Source of the DNA: Lacisediminimonas profundi
Lineage (GTDB): Bacteria; Pseudomonadota; Gammaproteobacteria; Burkholderiales; Burkholderiaceae_D
Reading direction: 5' to 3'
Assembly (NCBI RefSeq): GCF_008831265.1
Contig: NZ_VTTH01000001.1
Location: 682,001-746,000, forward strand
Length of the DNA: 64,000 bases
The notes under the pieces were generated by a model. The model saw nothing but the letters and a program-made list of their open reading frames with translations. It was not told where the DNA came from and did not search any database. Positions 38,201 to 46,120 of this stretch are shown one piece after another. Each line of letters opens with the position of its first letter. Positions within the stretch are counted from its first letter, which is position 1. A program made the translations under genes and the position numbers.

Positions 38201-38650
38201 CTGCCTGAGCTTTGCCTCGTCGAGCGTGTCGCCCTGCTTGAAGAAAAAGGTATGGCCGGCCAGGAAGGACGGCGGCGCCATCCGCAACAGGGCGGTGGTC
38301 GCCGGCACGATCAGGACGTCGCAGCGGCCGCTTTGCACCTCGTACAGCGTCGCCAGCCGTTCCGACACCAGGTCCTGGTGGGGGGAGAAAGCGTCGTAGG
38401 GCAGGGTTTCCCAGTCGGGCAGCAGGTGGCAGCGGGCGGCGTCTTCGCCCGGCGGCGCAAACCACGGGATTTCCACCAGCAGTCGTTGGGCATCGGTCGC
38501 ATTGGCGGCAACCACCGTCAGCATGCGCTTCTGCGATTTCAGCTCGGCGGCGGCCTGTGCCAGCACCCACGCATCAGCCGACCCATGCAGGGCAGGAAGG
38601 GCGAATCGGTGTCCGGATTTGGGGAGGGATCTTCTGGGGTCGAATGACAT
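35204..38650 (-). CDS. mfd: Transcription-repair coupling factor Mfd
   Basis: A 1148-residue protein with the full Mfd layout: N-terminal UvrB-like region, RNA-polymerase-binding module (about 480-560, GDPVVHANHGIGRYMG), SF2 translocase with Walker A GDVGFGKTEVALRAA and DEEH box IIDEEHRFG, and the C-terminal TRCF domain. It removes stalled RNA polymerase and recruits UvrA. Length matches E. coli Mfd (1148). It is translationally coupled to serB. Confidence 0.97.
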   Translation of the reverse strand: MSFDPRRSLPKSGHRFALPALHGSADAWVLAQAAAELKSQKRMLTVVAANATDAQRLLVEIPWFAPPGEDAARCHLLPDWETLPYDAFSPHQDLVSERLATLYEVQSGRCDVLIVPATTALLRMAPPSFLAGHTFFFKQGDTLDEAKLRQQLTTAGYSHVGQVMSPGEYSVRGGLIDLFPMGSALPYRIDLFGDTIETIRTFDADSQRSLYPVKEVRLLPGREFPMDEASRQAFRSRWRESIEGDPSRSTIYKDIGQGIPTAGIEYYLPLFFDETATLFHYVPQDTAFALIGDVEASIKRFWTDTQSRYRFLKSDRERPLLEPAALFLTDEDFFTLMKAHGRWVLQKDDAPSSVSAPLPNIAVNRRADDPLVNLRAWLLMTDKRVMLCADSSGRRETLQQYFNEFDLHFELCEGFQDFLTGSAKVMLGVAPLHDGFSLANENGALAFITETELYAGTGRRAGRRRQEGATQVEAMVRDLSELKIGDPVVHANHGIGRYMGLVSMDLGEGETEFLHLEYAKETKLYVPVSQLHVISRYSGAAPEDAPLHTLGSGQWDKAKRRAAQQIRDTAAELLNLYARRALRKGHAFQYSAKDYEAFAESFGFEETPDQAAAINAVIKDMTSGQPMDRLICGDVGFGKTEVALRAAFVAVMGGKQVAILAPTTLLAEQHAQTFADRFADWPVKIAELSRFRTGKEVTQAIKGMAAGTIDIVIGTHKLLSGDVKFERLGLVIIDEEHRFGVRQKEALKALRAEVDVLTLTATPIPRTLGMALEGLRDFSIIATAPQKRLAIKTFVRAEGESVIREACLRELKRGGQVYFLHNEVETIENRRAMLAELLPEARIGIAHGQMHERELEKVMRDFVNQRFNILLCTTIIETGIDVPTANTIIMHRADKFGLAQLHQLRGRVGRSHHQAYAYLLVHDVQILSKQAQRRLEAIQQMEELGSGFYLAMHDLEIRGAGEVLGENQSGEMTEIGFQLYSDMLNHAVKALKNGKEPDLEAPLSTTTEINLHVPALLPNDYCGDVHERLSLYKRLANCNQQAAIDALQEELIDRFGKLPDPARALIETHRLRVAAEPVGIVKIDAHGEAAVLQFQPNPPVDAMRIIDLVQKNRHIRLHGQDKLRITAKMPDLASRVSQLRSTIRSLAA

Positions 38651-38842
38651 CGCGGTGTGACATGGGAATGTCAGTTGTCAAACGCGACAGCGCGGTGTTG
38701 CCGTTTTTGCGGATTTGACAGTGAAAAAACTTGGTGTGATTATATCCCACACGCATAGTCTGCACATATAGCCCAGACACATCCCTCCCATTGCCCCGCG
38801 CGTGTTCCCGCAGGGCCCCGATAGCACGTAACCGGTTCCACA

Positions 38843-39559
38843 ATGACACTTGGCGCTGACGGCCGCATGCCGCGCTACTACGCACTGATACCCGCGGCCG
38901 GCGTTGGCAGCCGCATGCAATCTGCCACACCGAAGCAGTACCTGCCATTGCGCGGCAAGCCCATGCTCGCGCATGCCGTGGCGGCGCTGGCCGCTGTCGA
39001 TGCCATCGAACATGTGTTCGTCGTGGTCAGTGCGGAGGATGGCTATGTGGATGGGCTGGCATTGCAGGATTCCCGCGTGAGCGTGCTGCGCGTCGGCGGC
39101 GCGACGCGGCACGAGTCGGTGCAGAATGGTTTACGGGCGATACGCGGGCAATGCGCGGACGCCGACTGGATACTGGTGCATGATGCCGCACGGCCTGGCC
39201 TGACGCCGGCCCTGGTAGCCAGTCTGATGGAAGCAGTTGGCGACGACGAGGTGGGCGGACTGCTGGCGCTGCCGGTAGCGGATACCATGAAGCAATCCGA
39301 TGCCTCGCACCGGGTGTGCGCGACAATCCCGCGGGCCGGACTGTGGGCGGCGCAGACGCCGCAAATGTTTCGCTGCGGGATGCTGGCAGACGCGCTGCGC
39401 AGCGCGCAAGAATCTGCAACGGTAGTGACGGACGAAGCGAGTGCGGTCGAGGCGCTCGGCCTGCAGCCGCTGCTGGTGGAAGGCAGCCTGCGCAACATGA
39501 AGGTCACGTTGCCGGAAGATGCGGCGCTGGTCGAACTATTCCTGGGAATGCAGCAATGA
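38843..39559 (+). CDS. ispD: 2-C-methyl-D-erythritol 4-phosphate cytidylyltransferase
   Basis: A 238-residue nucleotidyltransferase. The CTP-binding loop is [20 protein letters not shown], followed by [11 protein letters not shown] and [11 protein letters not shown]. It converts MEP and CTP to CDP-ME in the non-mevalonate isoprenoid route. It is divergent from mfd and overlaps ispF by four bases. An ATG at 38867 would remove eight residues; neither has a good ribosome site. Confidence 0.96.
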   Translation: MTLGADGRMPRYYALIPAAGVGSRMQSATPKQYLPLRGKPMLAHAVAALAAVDAIEHVFVVVSAEDGYVDGLALQDSRVSVLRVGGATRHESVQNGLRAIRGQCADADWILVHDAARPGLTPALVASLMEAVGDDEVGGLLALPVADTMKQSDASHRVCATIPRAGLWAAQTPQMFRCGMLADALRSAQESATVVTDEASAVEALGLQPLLVEGSLRNMKVTLPEDAALVELFLGMQQ

Positions 39560-40065
39560 ACAATCAACCCTCATTTCAACCCCCGTACCGCATTGGCCAG
39601 GGCTACGACTGCCACGCGTTGGTGCCGGATCGCAGGCTGGTCATCGGCGGCGTGCATATTGCGCACGACCGCGGCCTGCTCGGACATTCCGACGCGGACG
39701 TGCTGCTGCACGCAATCACCGATGCACTGCTGGGTGCGGCCGGACTGGGCGACATAGGCCGCCATTTCCCGGACACCGACCCGAAGTTTTCCGGCGCCGA
39801 CTCGCGCGTGCTGCTGCGTGAAACGGCGCAGCGTGTGACGCAGGCCGGCTATGCAGTTGGCAATGTCGACGCAACCATCATCGCCCAGGCGCCCAAAATG
39901 GCGCCCCACATACCGGCCATGGTCGAGCATATCGCTGCCGACCTTGGCATCCTCCCGGCGCAGGTCAACATCAAGGCCAAGACCAACGAACGGCTTGGCT
40001 TCCTTGGCCGGGAAGAGGGCATCGCCGCGGAAGCGGTGGCGTTGCTGTTCCGGCAGGGCAGCTGA
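39556..40065 (+). CDS. ispF: 2-C-methyl-D-erythritol 2,4-cyclodiphosphate synthase
   Basis: A 169-residue IspF. Zinc ligands lie in GYDCHAL and [32 protein letters not shown] and [15 protein letters not shown] complete the family signature. It cyclises CDP-ME-2-phosphate to MEcPP. The ATG overlaps the ispD stop (ATGA), a conserved ispD-ispF arrangement; the open frame upstream of it is not used. Confidence 0.97.
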   Translation: MNNQPSFQPPYRIGQGYDCHALVPDRRLVIGGVHIAHDRGLLGHSDADVLLHAITDALLGAAGLGDIGRHFPDTDPKFSGADSRVLLRETAQRVTQAGYAVGNVDATIIAQAPKMAPHIPAMVEHIAADLGILPAQVNIKAKTNERLGFLGREEGIAAEAVALLFRQGS

Positions 40066-40095
40066 TCCTGCAGCGATGCGCCGCCACGGCGCGCG

Positions 40096-40548
40096 CTAGT
40101 GCAGTGCGCTTTTTACATAATTTTCAATCTCCGGCTCGCTGAGCCCCGAGATGTCTTTTATGATTTCCTTGTCGACGGATGCCTGGGTCCGCTTGTCCAT
40201 GCTCTTTCTTATCGCGCCGATGAATTTCGACGGTGCGACGACGTAGAGTTTTTCATAGCGGTGCTCGGCGCAGGCGCGGTCGAGGAAGGCGCCGACATCG
40301 TGCGTGAATACCCGGGCCGCGTGCTCGAACGGATCTTCCCGCGCCTCTGCGGAATGCCCCGGGCCGGCCTGGCCCTTGCCGCCATAGAAGCGATCGAGTT
40401 TGTCTGTTTCCAGGTCGCTGGCGTGGCTCTTCGCGGCCGGATTTGAAAAATCCCGGATCTCGGTAAAGTGTTCGGTGTCCTGCGGATTGGTTTCGAATAT
40501 GCGCGCCCGCGCGCCGTCTGCGACCAGTATCCAGGTGTGTGCTTGCAT
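40096..40548 (-). CDS. Host attachment family protein
   Basis: A 150-residue cytosolic protein matching the bacterial host-attachment family (first named in Agrobacterium). It opens TWILVADGARARIFE, has FEHAARVFTHDVGAFLDRA and KLYVVAPSKFIGAIRK, and lacks a signal peptide. The fold resembles the eRF1 domain 1/Baeovirus-like release factors; the true role is unclear despite the name. GAGGAAGC precedes the ATG. Confidence 0.88.
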   Translation of the reverse strand: MQAHTWILVADGARARIFETNPQDTEHFTEIRDFSNPAAKSHASDLETDKLDRFYGGKGQAGPGHSAEAREDPFEHAARVFTHDVGAFLDRACAEHRYEKLYVVAPSKFIGAIRKSMDKRTQASVDKEIIKDISGLSEPEIENYVKSALH

Positions 40549-40591
40549 GCTTCCTCCTCGTTAATCAAGTCGGTTCGACAACGTGCATTCG

Positions 40592-40625
40592 CGTTCGTTC
40601 GTGACTTGCGTTCGTTCGTGACTTG
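40592..40625. repeat. 17-bp direct repeat, two units
   Basis: Two adjacent identical units CGTTCGTTCGTGACTTG in the divergent region between the host-attachment gene and the ferritin-like gene. Tandem copies at this place could be regulator sites or slippage products. Confidence 0.85.
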
Positions 40626-40756
40626 CGCCGGGGCATCGAACATGTGGATATGCGCACAGCGCAAATCAGGAGATGGCGGGACGTGTAGGATAGGAAATCC
40701 ATATTCCCGACGGGATGCGGAACAGGATTCTTGACGAGACGAAAGGAAATGTCACC

Positions 40757-41062
40757 ATGGCAAGCGAGGGCTACCACGAACCGCTGGACAAGTTGTCCGG
40801 GAAGACCAGGGACATGCATCGGGCGATCGTTTCCCTGATGGAGGAACTGGAGGCAGTCGACTGGTATAACCAGCGCGTCGATGCCTGCAGCGACCCTGAG
40901 CTCAAGGCAATACTGGCGCATAACCGCGATGAGGAAAAGGAACACGCGGCGATGGTTCTGGAGTGGATACGCAGGCAGGATCCGCGCATGGATCATGAGC
41001 TGCGTCAGACGCTTTTCAAGGCAGGACCGATCACCGGAGAGCACGGGGGCGAGGGCCATTGA
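40757..41062 (+). CDS. Encapsulated-ferritin (EncFtn)-like protein without shell gene
   Basis: A 101-residue two-helix ferritin-like protein. The core MEELEAVDWYNQR and ILAHNRDEEKEHAAM closely follow EncFtn of Rhodospirillum rubrum as I recall it; Glu30, Glu60 and His63 align with its ferroxidase ligands Glu32, Glu62 and His65, and Trp36/Tyr37 are kept. EncFtn decamers oxidise Fe(II) inside encapsulin shells. Here the protein stops at PITGEHGGEGH with no cargo-loading tail, and no encapsulin gene is in the window; the downstream gene is a sensor kinase on the other strand. AGGA lies nine bases before the ATG. Confidence 0.85.
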   Translation: MASEGYHEPLDKLSGKTRDMHRAIVSLMEELEAVDWYNQRVDACSDPELKAILAHNRDEEKEHAAMVLEWIRRQDPRMDHELRQTLFKAGPITGEHGGEGH

Positions 41063-41075
41063 GCCAGCATGCCGG

Positions 41076-42428
41076 CTAGGCCATCGGCATCCTGAATCGG
41101 ACCATCAGTCCGCCGCCCTTGCGATTCACCAGCTGCAGCTTCGCCCCATGGTTCTGGAGCACACGGTCGACGATTGCCAGGCCCAGTCCTGCGCCATCGG
41201 CCTGGCTGCGCGCGGAGTCCCGGCGCGTGAAGGGGCGCAGCAGTTGTTCAAGGTCGCCCCCCGGTATTCCCGGGCCCTGGTCGCTGATCTCGACCAGCGC
41301 CTCGTTTCCTTCGGCGCGGCAGAGCATCTCGACCTTGCTCTGCTTTTCTCCCGGCTTGCGCCCGTAGCGGCGCGCATTTTCCACCAGGTTGTTGATCACC
41401 CGCCGCAGGTCGGTCGGGTTGCCACGCACCAGCACTCGCGGCTTGATTCGGGTCGTCACATTCAAGTCGGGTGAACGCTGCACCGCGTGCGCCGTCTCTT
41501 CCATCAGCGCGCTCAGGTCGACCACGACAAATTTCGTGCTGTCGCTCGGACGCGCATAGTCGAGGAACTGGGCGATGATGGCATCCATCTGGGCCAGGTC
41601 CGACTGCATCCCGCGGCGAGCGTCTTCCGGCAGCCTGGCCATTTCTACCTCGAGCACCATCCGCGAGATCGGCGTGCGCAGATCGTGAGAAATGCCCGCC
41701 AATATCAAGGTGCGGTCGGACTCGACCCGCTGCAGGTCATCGACCATCTGGTTGAAGCTGCGGTTTGCCTGGCGGATTTCAGTCGGCCCGGCTTCCGGCA
41801 ATGGTTCCGGCGCCTGGCCTTTCGCCATTGACCTGGTGGCGGCAGTCAGCCTTGCCAGCGGCTGGTTGATCAGGCGCGAGATGAACACGGCGCCGAGCAG
41901 GGACAAGATCAGCGTCGTTGCCCCCCAGCCCAGCCACTGCACGCCCGACGAACGTTCGACACGCTCCCTTTCCAGGGCCAGCCAGTACTCGTCATCTTCG
42001 ATCTTGAAGCTGACCCAGAAACCCGGTATGTCATTGACCGAGCTGGCGAATGCCGTGTCTGCGCCCAGCCTGGCGCGGACATCCGACTGGATCACCGGCA
42101 TCAGCGCATTGTCGGTCGGCGGCTTGAGTACATCGGTTTCTTCCCGCGCATAAATCCGCACCCCTTCGTTGCTGGCCAGGTCGAACAGCAGTTCACGCCG
42201 CGAGTCAGGAGCGGAGTGGGTCAGGGCGGCACGAGTGATGGTGACGATGGATACCACCTGCGCCGCAATCTGGCTGGCGCGCGGCGTGCGCTCGACCATG
42301 CGGAAGCTGGCGACCCAGGCCGCCATGCTGGCTGCGATCAGGAAGGCGAGCAGGAAAAATGTGCGCCATAGCAGCCCGCTGCGCAGCCACGCGAAGCGGC
42401 CTGTGCGACGTGTGATCGGGATAGTCAA
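41076..42428 (-). CDS. EnvZ-like sensor histidine kinase
   Basis: A 450-residue membrane kinase. Two membrane spans (about 20-40 and 164-184) flank a periplasmic domain of about 120 residues. A HAMP linker follows, then the phospho-acceptor AGISHDLRTPISRM (His248) and an ATPase domain with N box NLVENARRYG and G boxes ISDQGPGIPG and GAGLGLAIV. It follows the OmpR-like regulator by three bases on the same strand. The stimulus is unknown; osmotic or envelope sensing is inferred from the family. Confidence 0.93.
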   Translation of the reverse strand: MTIPITRRTGRFAWLRSGLLWRTFFLLAFLIAASMAAWVASFRMVERTPRASQIAAQVVSIVTITRAALTHSAPDSRRELLFDLASNEGVRIYAREETDVLKPPTDNALMPVIQSDVRARLGADTAFASSVNDIPGFWVSFKIEDDEYWLALERERVERSSGVQWLGWGATTLILSLLGAVFISRLINQPLARLTAATRSMAKGQAPEPLPEAGPTEIRQANRSFNQMVDDLQRVESDRTLILAGISHDLRTPISRMVLEVEMARLPEDARRGMQSDLAQMDAIIAQFLDYARPSDSTKFVVVDLSALMEETAHAVQRSPDLNVTTRIKPRVLVRGNPTDLRRVINNLVENARRYGRKPGEKQSKVEMLCRAEGNEALVEISDQGPGIPGGDLEQLLRPFTRRDSARSQADGAGLGLAIVDRVLQNHGAKLQLVNRKGGGLMVRFRMPMA

Positions 42429-42431
42429 TGG

Positions 42432-43187
42432 TCAGCGCGGCTGGCCGTCTGGAATGAACACATAGCCGAGTCCCCACACCGTCTGTATATAGAGAGGGCT
42501 GGACGGATCCGGCTCGATCAGCTTGCGCAGGCGGGAGATCTGCACGTCCAGGCTGCGGTCGAATACCTCGTATTCGCGCCCGCGCGCCAACTCCATCAGC
42601 TTTTCGCGCGACAAGGGTTGCCGCGCATGGCGGGCAAACACCTTCAGCACCGAAAATTCGCCGGTGGTCAGGGGCACGCTCTGGCCATTCTTCTTCAGGG
42701 TGCGCGTGCCGAGGTCGAGCACGAATTCGCCGAAACTGAATGACTGCGGCGTTTCCGAAGGAGCGCCCGGGGCTTCGTCCGGGCCCTTGCGACGAAGCAC
42801 GGCATTGATGCGCGCCACCAGCTCGCGCGGATTGAAGGGTTTGGGAAGATAGTCGTCCGCGCCCATCTCGAGGCCGATGATGCGATCGACATCCTCGGCC
42901 TTGGCAGTCAGCATGATGATCGGCGTTTCATCGCCGGCTCCGCGCAGCCGCCTGCAGATCGACAGGCCGTCTTCGCCAGGAAGCATGAGGTCGAGGACCA
43001 GCAGGTCGTAGCGCTCGCGCAGCCACAGCTTGTTCATCGCCTGCGCATTCTCGGCAGTGACTACATTGAAGCCCTGTTCGCCAAGATAGCGCCGCAGCAG
43101 GTCGCGCAGGCGGATGTCGTCATCGACCACGAGAATGCGCGCCTTGCTGGCCGGGTTGCTTTGATTGGATCCGTTTGTCGTATTCAT
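42432..43187 (-). CDS. ompR: OmpR-like response regulator
   Basis: A 251-residue OmpR/PhoB-type regulator. The receiver domain has acidic residues VVDDD (21-24), phosphorylation site Asp66 (LLVLDLMLPG) and Lys in LTAKAED; the winged-helix domain includes LTTGEFSVLKVFARH and SRLRKLIEPDPSSPLYIQTVWGLGY. The subgroup with the EnvZ-like partner is OmpR. The 160-base gap upstream to 43347 holds only promoter DNA for it and the divergent small gene. Confidence 0.93.
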   Translation of the reverse strand: MNTTNGSNQSNPASKARILVVDDDIRLRDLLRRYLGEQGFNVVTAENAQAMNKLWLRERYDLLVLDLMLPGEDGLSICRRLRGAGDETPIIMLTAKAEDVDRIIGLEMGADDYLPKPFNPRELVARINAVLRRKGPDEAPGAPSETPQSFSFGEFVLDLGTRTLKKNGQSVPLTTGEFSVLKVFARHARQPLSREKLMELARGREYEVFDRSLDVQISRLRKLIEPDPSSPLYIQTVWGLGYVFIPDGQPR

Positions 43188-43347
43188 TCGCTTATGTTAT
43201 CTAACCAGAAACTGCGATGTACAATTCGAAGCGCATGAATAACAAAGTGTTACACACTTTACGCCGATTCCGTTCTGGTGCAGGTCGTCTGCACATACAC
43301 TGGTTTTCATTGAAAGCGGGTTCACCTACGGTACTTGAAAGCACCTG

Positions 43348-43659
43348 ATGGCAAAGCAGTTGTTCCAGATTATTATTTTACTTGCTGTGTTCGGATCGCT
43401 ACTCGGCGCCGGCCTGGTTGCTGCCGCGCCGGCGAACTGGGACCGGTATGCACAGCGCGGCGGTGAGCGTTTGGTACCGGGCGCGTCGCCGGATAACCGT
43501 GGCGGAGCCGGTGGTGGTTCCCGCAATCCAGCCGCGCAGTATAGCGAACCCCAGGACAATGCGCGTCGCCAGGCCGGTCGCCTGTCACCCGAGGAGCGGC
43601 GCAACTTGCGCCGCCAGATCAACGAGGCCGGGCAGGATATCTACATTCCGCGCCGGTAG
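43348..43659 (+). CDS. Small exported Gly/Arg-rich protein
   Basis: A 103-residue protein with a signal peptide or anchor (MAKQLFQIIILLAVFGSLLGAGLVAAA), a Gly/Asn/Ser-rich middle and a basic helix RLSPEERRNLRRQINEAGQDIY, reminiscent of small periplasmic proteins with an SPEER-x-x-LRR element. It is divergent from the ompR-like gene. The function is unknown. Confidence 0.75.
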   Translation: MAKQLFQIIILLAVFGSLLGAGLVAAAPANWDRYAQRGGERLVPGASPDNRGGAGGGSRNPAAQYSEPQDNARRQAGRLSPEERRNLRRQINEAGQDIYIPRR

Positions 43660-43686
43660 GGCGCGGTTTTCCGGACGCGTGTCCGG

Positions 43687-44028
43687 TCATTTCCAGGGCC
43701 GGGTCCGGTCCCATTCTTCCCAGGCGGCCTGCGCCGCCTTGCATTCCGGCAGGTCATAAAACAATCCCGGCACGACATTGCCTCGACCGCCCGTTCGGCT
43801 GTTGCCGTAGGTGCTGAGTTCCGTCTCGCATTCTTGCAGCGGGCGCGACTGCGCGCATTCGCGCGCCATTTTTTCCCTGATCGGGGTCAGTGCGGCTATG
43901 CGGGCTTGCTCGCATTTCTGGTCCAGCGCGCGAAGATCTTCTTCTGTCAGGGCGAATGCAGGCGATGCCAGCAGTGCCGGTAGCACCGAGGCGGCAAGGA
44001 AAGACAGGCACATCCTGTAAGGTTTCAT
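43687..44028 (-). CDS. Small exported cysteine-containing protein
   Basis: A 113-residue protein with a signal peptide (MKPYRMCLSFLAASVLPALLASPAFA) and a mature domain with four cysteines (DQKCEQ, ARECAQ, LQECETEL, LPECKAA), suggesting two disulfides. It has no family I recognise. It converges with the small exported gene before it. Confidence 0.75.
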   Translation of the reverse strand: MKPYRMCLSFLAASVLPALLASPAFALTEEDLRALDQKCEQARIAALTPIREKMARECAQSRPLQECETELSTYGNSRTGGRGNVVPGLFYDLPECKAAQAAWEEWDRTRPWK

Positions 44029-44246
44029 GTCGGGGCAGGGCCGCAGGCAACATGATCAGTCTACCGCAGCCAGCGCAACGGCACGGACACATATGCGGTT
44101 CAGGCGCGTTGGCGCAATCCTGAATCGGGCCGCCATTGATCCCGCGCGGGTGCTCGCCGCCATCAACCGGCAGGGGGATTAACCTTCCCTGGCAAAGGCG
44201 AAATATTGTTTCGCCAAGGGGCTTCCCATGCGAATTAATCTGGTGC

Positions 44247-44252
44247 TATAAT
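44247..44252 (+). promoter_or_regulatory. -10 box of the tRNA-Arg gene
   Basis: A perfect TATAAT 12 bases before the mature tRNA 5' end; TTCCCA 18 bases upstream is a partial -35. The spacing suits a stable-RNA promoter. Confidence 0.7.
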
Positions 44253-44264
44253 TTCGTTCTCAGC

Positions 44265-44341
44265 GCGGCTGTAGCTCAGCTGGATAGAGTACTTGGCTAC
44301 GAACCAAGGGGTCGTGGGTTCGATTCCTGCCAGCCGCACCA
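44265..44341 (+). tRNA. tRNA-Arg (anticodon ACG)
   Basis: A 77-nt tRNA with encoded CCA. The acceptor stem GCGGCTG/CAGCCGC pairs perfectly; the D arm contains AGCTCAGCTGGATAGAGT; the anticodon stem-loop CTTGGCTACGAACCAAG puts ACG at 44299-44301, normally deaminated to ICG; the T arm is GTGGGTTCGATTCCTGC. It is a single gene with its own promoter and terminator, and the 3' end is a potential integration site, though nothing integrated is visible. Confidence 0.98.
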
Positions 44342-44348
44342 GCATCAC

Positions 44349-44378
44349 CGAAGGGCCTGTCGAAAGACAGGCCCTTCG
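44349..44378 (+). terminator. Intrinsic terminator after tRNA-Arg
   Basis: A 13-bp stem CGAAGGGCCTGTC/GACAGGCCCTTCG around GAAA, followed by TCTTTGTG, eight bases past the tRNA end. Confidence 0.9.
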
Positions 44379-44462
44379 TCTTTGTGCGTCCGGCATCGGA
44401 AGATGCTCTGGATCAGACTCGACATCTCCCGACCTCGAATCAACATCGAACCGGGGCACCCA

Positions 44463-45254
44463 TCACAATCCAAGTTCCTCGTCCGTCGCGCTGTGCTGGT
44501 ACTTGTTCCGGGGCGGCCACGGACGCTCGCGCCAGTCGCTGTCGAATGTGAAGGATGATCGCGTGCGGCCCGGCAACAAAGCGCCGTTGCCGGCTCCCTT
44601 TGCGTAGTCGTAGTAGAGCTTCACGATCTCCTCCCGTGTGACCTGCTGGGCCGCCGGGTGGGCAAGGCAGGCGTCGCGCCATGCTCGTACCCGCGCATAG
44701 CGATCTTCGTCGGGCAATTCAAAATCCTCGTAGTAGTCGAGGAACCAGAAACGCATGAAGAGCGGCGTGTACACGGCCTCGGCCCAGCCGAACTGCTCGA
44801 AAAGATAGGGCCCGGCGGGTGAGTGCTCCATCAGGAAGTCGTTCAACCGTGCATATTGTTTCAGCATGCCGTCCCTGAGTGCATCGCGCCGCTCCGGGTC
44901 CTGATTCATGACGAACCTGTAACCATGGTTTCCGAATTCGCCTTCCAGTCGCGTCAGCATGTTCTCGACGGCGCGCCGGTACGGGTCGCGCTGGGCGACG
45001 GCTGGCTCCGGATAGATGTCTTCCAGGTACTGCAGGATGACCAGGCTTTCCTTCAGGATGCGCCCATCGGCGGTCTCCAGGACCGGCAAGGCGGTGGTGC
45101 CGCGAGTCTTTTGCAGCAGCCAGTCGGCTCGCGGCCGGGTGATGTCAACCACTTGAAAATCAAGCTCGCTGCGACGCCCTTTGAGCGACAAGAGGATTTC
45201 CAGTCGCTGGGAGAAGGGGCAGACGGGGATGTGATAGACGGTGAGCTGGGTCAT
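44463..45254 (-). CDS. Glutathione S-transferase family protein, extended
   Basis: A 263-residue GST-fold protein. The thioredoxin-like domain opens MTQLTVYHIPVCPFSQRLE with a Cys-Pro-Phe-Ser active-site motif like omega-class or glutaredoxin-type GSTs; LKESLVILQYLEDIYPE is the glutathione contact. The helical domain includes RVRAWRDACLAHPAAQQVT, and an extra basic C-terminal tail (about 220-263) is unusual. The start at 45254 is where the fold begins; the longer frame adds 15 residues. Confidence 0.83.
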   Translation of the reverse strand: MTQLTVYHIPVCPFSQRLEILLSLKGRRSELDFQVVDITRPRADWLLQKTRGTTALPVLETADGRILKESLVILQYLEDIYPEPAVAQRDPYRRAVENMLTRLEGEFGNHGYRFVMNQDPERRDALRDGMLKQYARLNDFLMEHSPAGPYLFEQFGWAEAVYTPLFMRFWFLDYYEDFELPDEDRYARVRAWRDACLAHPAAQQVTREEIVKLYYDYAKGAGNGALLPGRTRSSFTFDSDWRERPWPPRNKYQHSATDEELGL

Positions 45255-45390
45255 GGATAGGGCCGGGTATATGGGGTAGAAGGCAAAGAGTACCCTCATA
45301 TTTCCGTCAATACTTTTCCTGATCCCATATCGGTCCTGCTCCCGGCATCCGAACCGTGGCGGAGGTGCATTTTCCTCGCTGGTGCAGCGC

Positions 45391-45798
45391 TTATCTGCGC
45401 AGGCCGTCCCGAATCTCCCGCAAGAGCACCACTTCCTCGCGCGGCGCTGCCGGGGCGACAGGGGTGTCTTTTTTCAGCCTGTTCACCTGCCTGATCATGA
45501 TGAAAATGATGAAGGCAAGAATGACGAAGTTGATGGCGATGGTGATGAAATTCCCGTAGGCCAGGACCGCTCCCGCCTTTTTGGCTTCGATCAGCGTGGT
45601 GGCGGTCTGTCCCGCCAAGGGTATGAAGTAGTTGCTGAAGTCCAGGCCACCGAAAACGCGGCTGACCAGCGGCATGATGATGTCGCCAACCAGGGAGTCG
45701 ACGATCTTGGCAAACGCCGCGCCGATGATCACGCCCACCGCCAGGTCCATTACGCTGCCCTTGAGGGCAAATTCCTTGAACTCGCTAGCCATGCCCAT
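45391..45798 (-). CDS. mscL: Large-conductance mechanosensitive channel MscL
   Basis: A 135-residue channel. The N-terminal helix plus first span is [28 protein letters not shown], the second span is [19 protein letters not shown], and a charged C-terminal helix ([12 protein letters not shown]) follows. The pentamer opens under membrane tension to release solutes. AGGAGA stands seven bases before ATG 45798; the longer open frame is not used. Confidence 0.96.
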   Translation of the reverse strand: MGMASEFKEFALKGSVMDLAVGVIIGAAFAKIVDSLVGDIIMPLVSRVFGGLDFSNYFIPLAGQTATTLIEAKKAGAVLAYGNFITIAINFVILAFIIFIMIRQVNRLKKDTPVAPAAPREEVVLLREIRDGLRR

Positions 45799-46120
45799 GC
45801 GATGTCTCCTTCGTGGGTTTTTAACTGCGTAAGTCCGGACCGCGACGCGGAATCCAAGTTTGAATGTTGCGCGACCGGAATTTGATGACATTGACAATGG
45901 TCAACGATTCTCCTGATCCACCTGGAGCGCCTGCAGCACACGCTGACCTGGCAGCAAGTCCGATCGCTCTCTTCTTGCGTCGAGCAGATCGGTAGCGACC
46001 CCGACAAAAGATAATTCCCGGACACCCGGAAATTGTTGCCCGTCAATTCTTCCGGCCTTGCCCGGAGTAACTTCCAGATCTGGTAGTTAATTTGACAACT
46101 CGAAACGAAATGAGGCAAAC
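45799..46120. other. Intergenic region without gene
   Basis: A 322-base divergent gap between mscL and the ATP-grasp gene. No ORF with coding character, tRNA or repeat was found. It is less GC-rich near 45840-45900 and 46070-46120. A TTGACA at 46092 is too close to the GTG start for a promoter of that gene. Confidence 0.5.

Noticed and set aside
40592-40625. CRISPR-like array
   Set aside because: Only two directly adjacent 17-bp units without spacers, and no cas genes. The other short tandem arrays (12, 13, 14, 23 bp) also lack spacers.
43671-43686. Hairpin CCGGAC-GCGT-GTCCGG as terminator of the two small exported genes
   Set aside because: A short 6-bp stem without a T run on the downstream side of either strand; too weak to call.
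44265-44341. tRNA-Arg as attachment site of an integrated element
   Set aside because: No integrase, no repeat of the tRNA 3' end and no foreign-looking genes lie downstream.
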